Positions 1 to 4,858 of a stretch of DNA of 5,078 nucleotides are shown one piece after another. Both the position numbers and the translations under genes were made by a program. The stretch comes from a bacterium (GTDB lineage Bacteria; Patescibacteriota; Minisyncoccia; Phycocordibacterales; UBA6065), in NCBI GenBank assembly GCA_030648825.1, contig JAUSGU010000034.1, forward strand, positions 1 through 5,078, given 5' to 3'. The notes beneath the pieces are model-generated. The model saw only the letters and a list, made by a program, of their open reading frames with translations, did no database searches and was not told the DNA's origin. Each line of letters opens with the position of its first letter. Position 1 is the stretch's first letter.

Positions 1-78
1 AAAAATAACGATGATAAACCAACGCAAAACTGTACCGAAAAATAACAGCCAAACCGCTTTAGGATCAAGTTGTTTCAT
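1..78 (-). CDS. N-terminus of a membrane protein, runs off the left edge (possibly bacterial PH-domain type)
   Basis: An ATG at 78-76 opens a minus-strand frame of 26 codons that is still open at the window edge. It reads MKQLDPKAVWLLFFGTVLRW, then FIIVIF. The short polar start followed by a long hydrophobic run from about residue 9 points to an N-terminal transmembrane segment. The 'LDPKAVWLFF' style of start recalls small bacterial PH-domain (YdbS/YdbT-like) membrane proteins, but that is a memory-based guess on 26 residues. No Shine-Dalgarno sequence precedes the ATG; the upstream DNA is almost pure A/T, including TATAAT on the minus strand at 86-81. The gene points away from the tRNA gene behind it on the same strand, and could be read from the same transcript or from its own AT-rich promoter. 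The existence of a gene is fairly well supported; the family is not. Confidence 0.6.
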   Translation of the reverse strand, partial: MKQLDPKAVWLLFFGTVLRWFIIVIF

Positions 79-143
79 AGATTATATAATTATTAATTAT
101 TTACACAATACTGATGACGTAACAAAAAGAAAATTATTACAGG

Positions 144-217
144 TGCGCCTACTAGGACTCGAACCTAGGACCCTCGAGGTATAAGCTCGATGCTCTAACC
201 AACTGAGCTATAGGCGC
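144..217 (-). tRNA. tRNA-Ile with anticodon UAU (reads AUA)
   Basis: The minus strand folds into a complete 74-nt cloverleaf. The acceptor stem GCGCCTA pairs with TAGGCGC, the D arm is GCTC-AGTTGGTTA-GAGC, the anticodon arm is TCGAG-CTTATAC-CTCGA, and the T arm is CTAGG-TTCGAGT-CCTAG. All stems are perfect and the discriminator base is A. The anticodon loop CTTATAC places T-A-T at positions 34-36, which reads AUA and, with A37 and A73, fits isoleucine. Most bacteria instead read AUA with a CAU anticodon converted to lysidine by TilS; UAU is known from a minority such as Mycoplasma mobile. The CCA end is not encoded (the gene is followed by CCT), so a CCA-adding enzyme is required. AUA codons are used in the neighbouring genes, for example several in smpB. 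Confidence 0.95.
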
Positions 218-244
218 ATTTAGACTGTTGACCATCGCTCATCT

Positions 245-273
245 ATCCTAAAGCACAAAATTGAAATATACAA
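245..273 (-). promoter_or_regulatory. possible promoter of the tRNA-Ile gene
   Basis: On the minus strand a TTGTAT (273-268) and a TAGGAT (250-245) are separated by 17 bp. They match the sigma-70 hexamers at 3 and 4 of 6 positions. Transcription would start near 238, giving a leader of about 20 nt before the tRNA 5' end at 217, to be removed by RNase P. The -35 directly abuts the -10 of the divergent gene at 274-279, so the two promoters would share DNA. Weak match; position and spacing are the main support. Confidence 0.35.
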
Positions 274-294
274 TATAATGGGGTTTGAAAGGAG
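274..294 (+). promoter_or_regulatory. -10 element and Shine-Dalgarno sequence of the Nudix-like gene
   Basis: A perfect TATAAT lies at 274-279, and AAAGGAG at 288-294 ends 9 nt before the ATG at 304. With a start near 286 the leader would be only about 18 nt and consist almost entirely of the ribosome binding site. No -35 hexamer is recognisable at 16-18 bp spacing. This is the clearest Shine-Dalgarno sequence upstream of a gene start in the window; the other genes appear to lack one. Confidence 0.6.
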
Positions 295-303
295 ATTCTG
301 TTC

Positions 304-699
304 ATGAATAACCTCACCCACGCTCTGTTCTTTGTGTTCAGAGGGAAGGAAATCGCATTGGTCCGAGGCGGAGAAGAAAATCCTGATGAATGGGGTTTTC
401 CGATAGGCTTGTTAGGAGGAAACCCAAATCATGAGACGATTGAAATGATTCTCAAAGAAAAATACTTCCAAAAGATCGCTATTGAGACAATTACGGAAAT
501 TGATCCGAGAGAATTAGAAGATGCCAGTAGAGGATTTGTTGATACTCAGATGTACATATGTACCACTACCGGTACACTCGTGACTCGAGGATTTGAGTTT
601 GTGTTTTTCGCCAAACGCAACAACATTAGTGGTTTCAATCTGTCTGATAGGACCACAACCGCATTCCATTCCAAGTTTATTCAAAGCCGCTTGTCCTGA
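304..699 (+). CDS. Nudix-fold-like protein with degenerate Nudix box
   Basis: This is a 131-residue protein, about the size of a single Nudix domain. Residues 7-20 (ALFFVFRGKEIALV) look like the first strands of that fold, and W30-GFP-33 matches the 'WGFPGG' entry to the Nudix box. In the box (consensus G-x5-E-x7-REUxEExGU), G38 and E44 are correctly spaced. The metal-binding REUxEE segment is replaced by E-K-Y-F-Q-K around residues 52-57, so ordinary Mg-dependent pyrophosphohydrolase activity is unlikely. The sequence could be a substrate-binding pseudoenzyme or a diverged subfamily. The ATG at 304 is fixed by a well-placed AAAGGAG. The gene stands alone, divergent from the tRNA and convergent with ftsH, and its stop codon lies inside its own terminator. 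That a real gene exists is likely; the Nudix assignment is moderate. Confidence 0.65.
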   Translation: MNNLTHALFFVFRGKEIALVRGGEENPDEWGFPIGLLGGNPNHETIEMILKEKYFQKIAIETITEIDPRELEDASRGFVDTQMYICTTTGTLVTRGFEFVFFAKRNNISGFNLSDRTTTAFHSKFIQSRLS

Positions 700-727
700 C
701 ATTTTTTTGGCAGGGGGCGGCTTTTTT
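683..727 (+). terminator. rho-independent terminator of the Nudix-like gene
   Basis: AAAGCCGC (683-690) pairs perfectly with GCGGCTTT (717-724), with T's continuing to 727. An inner CCTG (695-698)/CAGG (711-714) helix can shorten the loop. The stop codon TGA at 697-699 sits inside the hairpin. On the opposite strand the same hairpin is followed by only a weak T run, so it might also slow transcription leaving ftsH. The following 730-775 stretch is a T-rich simple sequence with repeated GTTTTT units and holds no gene. Confidence 0.75.
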
Positions 728-785
728 GTTCGAGGGGTTTTGTATTTTTTGTTTTTGTTTTTGTTTTTTTGCGGAAAGTTTCTGT

Positions 786-2720
786 CTAAACCAAATGCTC
801 TATGTCTTTTTTCTTTTTTGGAGTGACGCCGTTGGCGATGAGAATTTGTTCAAACTCTTCACGTTCAATTGTTTCGGTTTCTATGAGCCGTGTAGCTATG
901 GCATCGAGTAATTTTTTGTGAGTTTTTATGGTAGTCTCGGCTCGATTCATGCCAGTCGTCATTATGGCTTTTACTTCGGCATCAATTTGGGCCGCAATCA
1001 TTTCCGAATATTCTCCATCACCCACACCTCGGCCAAAGAGCACCCTACCACCCTCGCCTTCCAGAGCGACAGGTCCCATATTGTCGGACATACCGTATTT
1101 TGTAACCATATCGCGAGCCAGAGCTGTGGAAACTTGGAGATCGTTTGACGGTCCGGTGGTGATATCACCGAACATCATGCGCTCCGTCACATAACCGCCG
1201 AGAGATACGGCAATATCATCTAAAAATTCTTTTTTGGATTGAAGTTTTCTGTCTTCCAGAGGCAGATGGAGAACGTAGCCTGCCGCACGACCACGAGAAA
1301 TGATAGATATTTTGTGGACCGGATCGGCATAATCCAAGACACTAGAAACGATGGCGTGGCCGGCTTCATGGTATGCCGTAATTTTCTTTTCTTGTTGGGA
1401 TAAAATATGACTTTTTCTCTCGGGACCGAGCATTACTTTTTCTATGGCGCGGATGAGATCATATTGGGAAACTTTTGTTCTGCTTTCGCGAGCGGCGAGA
1501 ATCGCTCCTTCATTCATGAGCGAATATAGATCAGCCCCCGAAAAACCTGGTGTGCGTTCGGCCACCACGAGGAGATTTACGTCTTCGGCAAAAGGTTTTT
1601 TACGAGCGTGAATTTTCAAAATTTCTTCTCGATCAGCTCTGTCCGGCAAATCTATCGTCACCCGCCTATCAAATCTGCCGGGACGGAGCAGGGCGGGATC
1701 CAAAACGTCCGGTCTGTTTGTGGCCGCCATGACGATTACTTTTTCATTCGGTTCAAAACCGTCCATTTCGGTGAGAATTTGATTGAGTGTTTGTTCGCGT
1801 TCGTCATTGCCTCCGCCGACACCGACGCCGCGGCTCCGGCCGACAGCATCTATTTCATCCACGAATATGATGGCCGGAGCCGCTTGTTTCGCCACTTTGA
1901 ACAAATCCCGGACTCGCGACGCCCCTACACCGACAAACATCTCCACAAACTCGGAACCGGAAATAGAGAAGAAAGCCACGCCGGCTTCGCCGGCCACCGC
2001 TCGCGCCAATAGCGTCTTGCCCGTCCCCGGCGCGCCCATTAGCAAGATGCCTTTTGGAATCACCGCCCCCACGTCCAGAAACTTTTTTGGATTTTTCAGG
2101 AAATCAACAATCTCCATGAGTTCTTGTTTGGCCTCTTTCGCCCCCGCCACATCTTTGAAAGTCACTTTCTGTTTCTTGTCTTCCGGCATAGTGATGCGCG
2201 CTTTAGATTGACCGAAAGTGAACGCTTGCATACCGGCTCCGCGCACCTGTCGAGAGAGAAACCATATGATGGCAATGATAAAAATCAGAGGCAGGAAGAA
2301 CGGCGCTAAATTGAAAAGCCAATAAGCCACGCCCGACGGCTCTTTGACCAAAATTTTCACGGCGGAAATAGCCTCGGCCTTCACTCCATAATTGACGAGT
2401 GATGTCGTGATGGCATTGTCTGTTTCTTTTTTAGAAATTTTTTCCGTACCGTCTCTATATGTGAGATTCAAAGTGTCTCCATCCACTTCTATAGCCGTTA
2501 CCGCGCCGGATGACACATCACCCGACAACTCGGACAGAGATACTGTTGGCTTGTCGTCTTTGCCGTTCCCAGTAACAAAAGAATACACCGTTATCAAGAG
2601 AAAAAAAATGAGTAGACCAGTGCCAAAACTGCCGAGAAAACGCGTTATGGAGGCTGGTCGTTTGTCTCTGCCTTTCTTTTGGTTTTTTACCGGCTTTTTG
2701 AATTGACTTGGAAATTGCAT
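786..2720 (-). CDS. ftsH: ATP-dependent zinc metalloprotease FtsH
   Basis: FtsH is a membrane-anchored hexameric AAA+ protease that extracts and degrades membrane and soluble proteins, including SsrA-tagged ones in E. coli. At 644 residues this copy is full length. In order: a basic N-terminal tail; a first membrane segment at about 28-49; an extracytoplasmic domain to about 130; a second membrane segment at about 132-156; Walker A GAPGTGKT (229-236); pore loop F262-V-G; Walker B IIFVDEID (284-291); the second region of homology with arginine fingers R349 and R352; zinc site H451-E-A-G-H455; and the third zinc ligand D527 in the TGPSND motif. Every key residue is present, so it should be active. 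It is divergent from smpB with 49 bp between start codons. The start at 2720 gives the expected short cytoplasmic tail but has no Shine-Dalgarno sequence. A TATAAT 12 nt upstream suggests a nearly leaderless mRNA. Confidence 0.98.
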   Translation of the reverse strand: MQFPSQFKKPVKNQKKGRDKRPASITRFLGSFGTGLLIFFLLITVYSFVTGNGKDDKPTVSLSELSGDVSSGAVTAIEVDGDTLNLTYRDGTEKISKKETDNAITTSLVNYGVKAEAISAVKILVKEPSGVAYWLFNLAPFFLPLIFIIAIIWFLSRQVRGAGMQAFTFGQSKARITMPEDKKQKVTFKDVAGAKEAKQELMEIVDFLKNPKKFLDVGAVIPKGILLMGAPGTGKTLLARAVAGEAGVAFFSISGSEFVEMFVGVGASRVRDLFKVAKQAAPAIIFVDEIDAVGRSRGVGVGGGNDEREQTLNQILTEMDGFEPNEKVIVMAATNRPDVLDPALLRPGRFDRRVTIDLPDRADREEILKIHARKKPFAEDVNLLVVAERTPGFSGADLYSLMNEGAILAARESRTKVSQYDLIRAIEKVMLGPERKSHILSQQEKKITAYHEAGHAIVSSVLDYADPVHKISIISRGRAAGYVLHLPLEDRKLQSKKEFLDDIAVSLGGYVTERMMFGDITTGPSNDLQVSTALARDMVTKYGMSDNMGPVALEGEGGRVLFGRGVGDGEYSEMIAAQIDAEVKAIMTTGMNRAETTIKTHKKLLDAIATRLIETETIEREEFEQILIANGVTPKKKKDIEHLV

Positions 2721-2725
2721 AGATG

Positions 2726-2738
2726 TGAAAGCATTATA
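2726..2738 (-). promoter_or_regulatory. -10 promoter element of ftsH, nearly leaderless
   Basis: TATAAT reads on the minus strand at 2738-2733. With the usual 6-nt gap, transcription would start at the A at 2726, leaving six untranslated bases (ACATCT) before the ATG at 2720. No Shine-Dalgarno sequence fits in that space. At 17-bp spacing the -35 would be GCTATC (2761-2756), a poor match, and it would overlap the likely smpB promoter. Confidence 0.5.
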
Positions 2739-2754
2739 TCAGAAACATGCTCTG

Positions 2755-2763
2755 TGATAGCAT
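2755..2763 (+). promoter_or_regulatory. possible leaderless extended -10 promoter of smpB
   Basis: TGA followed by TAGCAT (2758-2763) has the TG extension and the three most conserved -10 bases (T, A, final T). It is placed so that the A of the smpB ATG (2770) would be +1. No Shine-Dalgarno sequence exists upstream of the ATG. The match is weak by itself; the support is that ftsH and the gene at 5050 show the same geometry. Confidence 0.35.
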
Positions 2764-2769
2764 ATATTC

Positions 2770-3213
2770 ATGGCTTTGGCCAATAATAAAAAAGTTCGTT
2801 TTGATTATGAGATACTCGAAACCATCACAGCGGGTATTGAACTTTTGGGTTTGGAAGTAAAGTCTCTACGCACGCACACTATCGGTCTGGACAGCGCTTA
2901 TGTCACTATACGAGGCGGTGAAGCGTATGTCGTGCAAATGGGCATTCCGCCATATCAGCCGTCAAATACGCCTGATGATTACGATCCTATGCGCATTCGC
3001 AAACTGATTCTCACCAAACAGGAAATTAGAAAATTGGCAGATATTGAATCGAGCAAAGGCTTGACAATAGTGCCTCTGCGGGTGTATAATAAAGGACGAA
3101 AAATGAAAGTGGATATCGCCGTCGTCCGTGGCAAGAAAAAATACGACAAACGCGAGACGATAAAGAAAAGAGAGACTGATAGAGATATACAACGTACTTT
3201 GAAAGGTGAATAG
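2770..3213 (+). CDS. smpB: SsrA-binding protein SmpB
   Basis: SmpB binds the tRNA-like domain of tmRNA, delivers it to stalled ribosomes and mimics the missing codon-anticodon part. The protein has 147 residues, close to the usual 150-160. Family landmarks appear in order: NKK near residue 6, the AGI-x3-G-x-EVKSLR motif (21-34), a central PPY (60-62) where SPY is more usual, DPMRIRKLILTKQEIRKL (72-89), VPLRVYNKGR (101-110) and the lysine-rich tail starting GKKKYDKRETIKKR (121-134). This C-terminal tail enters the empty mRNA channel and becomes helical. The gene directly precedes the tmRNA gene, a common pairing. The ATG at 2770 is the only start that keeps the full N-terminus. Several isoleucines use AUA. 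Perfect promoter hexamers occur inside the gene at 3061-3090. Confidence 0.98.
   Translation: MALANNKKVRFDYEILETITAGIELLGLEVKSLRTHTIGLDSAYVTIRGGEAYVVQMGIPPYQPSNTPDDYDPMRIRKLILTKQEIRKLADIESSKGLTIVPLRVYNKGRKMKVDIAVVRGKKKYDKRETIKKRETDRDIQRTLKGE
3061..3090 (+). promoter_or_regulatory. internal sigma-70 promoter in smpB, candidate tmRNA promoter
   Basis: A perfect TTGACA (3061-3066) and a perfect TATAAT (3085-3090) are separated by 18 bp, with TG directly before the -10. Transcription would begin near 3097, inside smpB, and pass through the palindrome into the tmRNA gene. The hexamers encode conserved parts of SmpB (LT and YN codons), so chance cannot be excluded. No equally good promoter is visible between the smpB stop and the tmRNA 5' end. 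Confidence 0.55.
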
Positions 3214-3215
3214 AA

Positions 3216-3307
3216 AAGTAGCAGGTGCGAGTCCTCGTCACTCGGGGCGAGACCCACGCCTAAGGGCGCTCCCTTCCCCTCGGGACTCGAACTCGCACCT
3301 GCTACTT
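3216..3307. repeat. 92-bp GC-rich palindromic element able to form a cloverleaf
   Basis: A perfect 17-bp inverted repeat (3216-3232 and 3291-3307, starting AAGTAGCAGG) encloses 58 bp. The interior can form three short hairpins: CTCG-GGG-CGAG (3241-3251), CGCC-TAAG-GGCG (3257-3268) and TCCC-8 nt-GGGA (3270-3285). The outer stem can also slip, because ACTCG occurs twice on the right arm (3285-3289 and 3291-3295). It lies 2 bp after the smpB stop and 19 bp before the tmRNA 5' end. It is much richer in G+C than its flanks. There is no T run after it, so it is not a standard terminator. It may be a REP-like mobile palindrome, a 3' mRNA stabiliser for smpB or a processing signal in a smpB-tmRNA transcript. 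No target duplication is visible. Confidence 0.75.
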
Positions 3308-3326
3308 CCAACAATATTTAAAATAC

Positions 3327-3712
3327 GGGGATGATCGGCCTAGACATGTGAACCCAATCCTCCTGCGCGCGATAGAGCCGGATAACTCTCAAAACTTTCC
3401 ACAAATCAAATGCAAAATCTGTAAAATCGCCTTTCGCGGTTAACGGTTTCTCATTCGCTTACGCAATAGCCTAAGCGACATCACCTCTCTACGCTCCCCG
3501 CGCGGAGAGATCATGATGTTATAAATCGGGGATAGGGAGAGAACTGTTTCGGACTCTCTCAAAAGGCTTCGGCCTATGAAACTCGGCGGTTGTGTGTTTT
3601 GAAATTTTTAAAACACGACCGCTCAAATCCGCTTCGGCGGAAAAAAATCTCTAAGTCGCGTAGAAGCACAGGATTCCTCACATGCACGGCGGTTCGATTC
3701 CGCCCATCTCCA
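3327..3712 (+). ncRNA. ssrA: transfer-messenger RNA (tmRNA)
   Basis: tmRNA acts as tRNA-Ala and then as a short mRNA to free stalled ribosomes. The 5' end GGGGATG (3327-3333) pairs with CATCTCC (3705-3711), with one G-U pair. The T arm GGCGG-TTCGATT-CCGCC (3688-3704) and discriminator A3712 complete the tRNA-like half; CCA is not encoded. The tag frame ends GCT-TAC-GCA-ATA-GCC-TAA (3457-3474). Resuming at GCG 3436, the tag is AVNGFSFAYAIA; the exact resume codon is uncertain because the frame is open further upstream. Helix 5 is clear: ACATCA (3478-3483)/TGATGT (3514-3519) and CTCTC/GAGAG inside it. The 3' part (TCTAAGTCGCGTAGAAGC) follows the bacterial consensus. The length of 386 nt is normal for a one-piece tmRNA. 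It lies downstream of smpB. Confidence 0.96.
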
Positions 3713-3724
3713 CAATATAAAAAC

Positions 3725-3745
3725 GCCCATAATACGGGCTTTTTT
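3725..3745 (+). terminator. rho-independent terminator of tmRNA
   Basis: GCCC (3725-3728) and GGGC (3736-3739) form a short stem with a 7-nt loop, followed directly by six T's (3740-3745). It starts 12 nt after the tmRNA discriminator base and separates ssrA from the strong promoter at 3752. Confidence 0.75.
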
Positions 3746-3751
3746 GCATGA

Positions 3752-3779
3752 TTGACAAATCTATTGGGTATGCTATAAT
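3752..3779 (+). promoter_or_regulatory. strong sigma-70 promoter with extended -10
   Basis: Perfect TTGACA (3752-3757) and perfect TATAAT (3774-3779) are 16 bp apart, and the -10 is preceded by TGC, an extended -10. Transcription should start near 3786. This is the best promoter in the window and can only serve the gene at 3859. Confidence 0.85.
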
Positions 3780-3785
3780 AGACAG

Positions 3786-3858
3786 GTAGTCAGATCTTTG
3801 TCAGATTTCGGTAGTTTTCAACTTCAGCAACTCCAATCATTCAGAAAAAAGTTTCCCA
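3786..3858 (+). other. 73-nt untranslated leader with short direct repeats
   Basis: The predicted leader carries GTCAGAT twice (3789-3795 and 3800-3806), bracketed by GGTAGT (3785-3790 and 3810-3815). The last 35 bases before the ATG have no Shine-Dalgarno sequence. I see no stable hairpin or known riboswitch. The repeats could bind a protein or be chance. Confidence 0.35.
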
Positions 3859-4533
3859 ATGAAAACAAAAAATGGTCAGGTCAGCACCGCTCAAATCTTG
3901 AGCTTGTTCGGTAAAGGTGGCGTCCTCATGTTCGGTCGACGCTGCAATACTCTGCCCGCAGAAGCAGGTCAAACCGATCGGGATCGTCAACTATCCCCAA
4001 TCGGATGCGGTCAGGTGGTCTTAATCGCCAGAAAACTCGTCGACAGAAAGTTTGACCTCGTTCTGTCTTCTCCGGCGGAACGGGCGCGAACAACAACGGC
4101 AGTCATAACCGGCCGCAGAGACAGAGACATCGGCACCGTGACGACGTTCGGAATCTCAGAAGATCCGAGTGAACCGCTCAACGTCATGCGAACCCTCTTG
4201 AAGTACGCGCCCTTGAGCGAGTACTACAAGCACGAATTGGCCGAACATCTCCACGAGTTCGGTCACGTGGCACTCGCCGAGATCCTGTCGCTCGTGGCGG
4301 CAGTGAAAGCGGACGGCACGGCACGGGTGTTTGTCGGTGGTCATGCGGTGTTACATCCGCAAGTCATGTACACCTTGGGTGAATTCATTCGTCAAGGTGG
4401 ATATGAAGTGGGCAGAGTCCTCCAAAGCTACGCCGAGGGTGCGACTATGGGCGAAGGGGAGGTTGTCATCTTGACATTCTCATCGGTGGGTAACACCCTG
4501 ACGGGAATCGGGTTTGAATCCATCAAACCGTAA
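3859..4533 (+). CDS. histidine phosphatase superfamily protein lacking the RHG motif
   Basis: The 224-residue protein has the layout of SixA/phosphoglycerate-mutase-type histidine phosphatases. VLMFGRR (22-28) is the first strand and catalytic loop, DRDRQLSPIGCGQ (40-52) matches the 'RPLTxxGxxQ' segment, FDLVLSSPAERARTTTAVI (65-83) is the 'SSPxxRAxxTA' motif, VGGHAVLH (159-166) the second-histidine region, and YAEGATMGEGEVVILTF (191-207) the closing strands. The normally invariant Arg-His-Gly is replaced by Gly-Arg-Arg (26-28), so the histidine that is phosphorylated in this family is missing, while R75 and H162 remain. It may be a pseudoenzyme. The start at 3859 keeps a 20-residue lead-in. 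An alternative ATG at 3928 has a Shine-Dalgarno-like AAGGTGG (3914-3920) but would cut into the first strand. The gene is visibly richer in G+C than its neighbours, so transfer is possible. Confidence 0.8.
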   Translation: MKTKNGQVSTAQILSLFGKGGVLMFGRRCNTLPAEAGQTDRDRQLSPIGCGQVVLIARKLVDRKFDLVLSSPAERARTTTAVITGRRDRDIGTVTTFGISEDPSEPLNVMRTLLKYAPLSEYYKHELAEHLHEFGHVALAEILSLVAAVKADGTARVFVGGHAVLHPQVMYTLGEFIRQGGYEVGRVLQSYAEGATMGEGEVVILTFSSVGNTLTGIGFESIKP

Positions 4534-4558
4534 ATCCAAGCCAGCTACAAATATTCAT

Positions 4559-4593
4559 AGGACCCCCATTTATTTGGTGGGTCTTATTTTTTT
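4559..4593 (+). terminator. rho-independent terminator after the phosphatase-like gene
   Basis: GACCC (4561-4565) pairs with GGGTC (4579-4583), with partial pairing inside, followed by TTATTTTTTT. It lies 27 nt after the stop codon at 4533. The T run overlaps the end of the transposase remnant on the other strand. Confidence 0.8.
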
Positions 4594-4736
4594 ATATTTT
4601 TATTTTGTTTTTTACAGAATGCTAATATTCTCCATCTTTTCTTTGCTTGTTCGGTGATCATATATCGAAAGCGTATCACCCTCTCCCATGTAGATATGAA
4701 TCCTTTAGTCCCTTTGAATTTGTTGAAGATTTTCAT
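4584..4736 (-). pseudogene. N-terminal remnant of an integrase-type transposase
   Basis: The minus strand has a 50-codon ORF, MKIFNKFKGTKGFISTWERV followed by IRFRYMITEQ, AKKRWRILAF, CKKQNKNIKK. The stretch MITEQAKKRWRILAF resembles the first helix of the N-terminal helix-turn-helix of IS481/integrase-like transposases ('ITEEAKRRxxILxFWEKHG'), which continue for some 300 residues. Here the similarity ends after about residue 43. The last codons are simply the opposite strand of the T-rich terminator downstream of the phosphatase-like gene, and the HTH recognition helix and DDE domain are absent. It reads as a decayed fragment, broken at a junction near 4610. There is no ribosome binding site. 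The family assignment comes from pattern memory and is moderate; it could also be a small unrelated basic protein. Confidence 0.45.
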
Positions 4737-4858
4737 CGTGCGCCCATGTGATTAATGAGTGCAAGATGTATGTGAGGTTAGTCACATAATCGTGAAAAAC
4801 CACTAAAAAACAGCTACCTTCACGTTTTTAGTCAAATCCACCACGTTTTTTTATGGGT
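4737..4858. other. non-coding spacer between two gene remnants
   Basis: No ORF of interest is seen on either strand. Apart from the hairpin at 4765-4791, it has the inverted repeats CGTGAA/TTCACG (4791-4796, 4819-4824), the latter followed by TTTTT, and ACTAAAAA/TTTTTAGT (4802-4809, 4825-4832). The stem CGTGAA/TTCACG plus T run could be a weak terminator with a very long loop. The motif ACGTTTTT occurs twice (4822-4829, 4843-4850). Confidence 0.4.
4765..4791. repeat. short perfect hairpin in the remnant region
   Basis: TATGTGA (4769-4775) and TCACATA (4782-4788) are perfect inverted repeats around GGTTAG. GAT (4765-4767) and ATC (4789-4791) extend the stem past one bulged G. No T run follows on either strand. 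It could be an operator, a mobile-element end or a relic. Confidence 0.5.

Noticed and set aside
730..775. T-rich GTTTTT repeats as a microsatellite with a function
   Set aside because: Only a few irregular units between two convergent genes; ordinary spacer is the simpler reading.
593..911. Plus-strand frames spanning the end of the Nudix-like gene and the end of ftsH
   Set aside because: They consist largely of the T-rich spacer translated as Phe/Leu runs and cross a terminator; no ribosome binding site or homology is seen.
1608..2211. Two overlapping plus-strand open frames of 134 and 142 codons
   Set aside because: Both lie antisense to the conserved AAA domain of ftsH, and their low-complexity, arginine- and proline-rich sequences are what shadow frames give.
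3216..3307. Palindrome as a tRNA gene
   Set aside because: The T-loop-like TTCGAGT is not enclosed by a pairing stem, and no 7-nt anticodon loop or 7-bp acceptor stem is present.
3216..3307. Palindrome as a rho-independent terminator of smpB
   Set aside because: No T run follows on the plus strand (CCAACAATATTT), and the interior is far longer than a terminator loop.
2979..3314. 111-codon minus-strand open frame across smpB and the palindrome
   Set aside because: It is antisense to a certain smpB gene, continues into a structured non-coding repeat and resembles no protein family.
3429..3443. Alternative tmRNA tag frame GCC-TTT-CGC-GGT-TAA
   Set aside because: It would encode only Ala-Phe-Arg-Gly, without the hydrophobic alanine-rich end expected of a degradation tag; the frame ending AYAIA fits.
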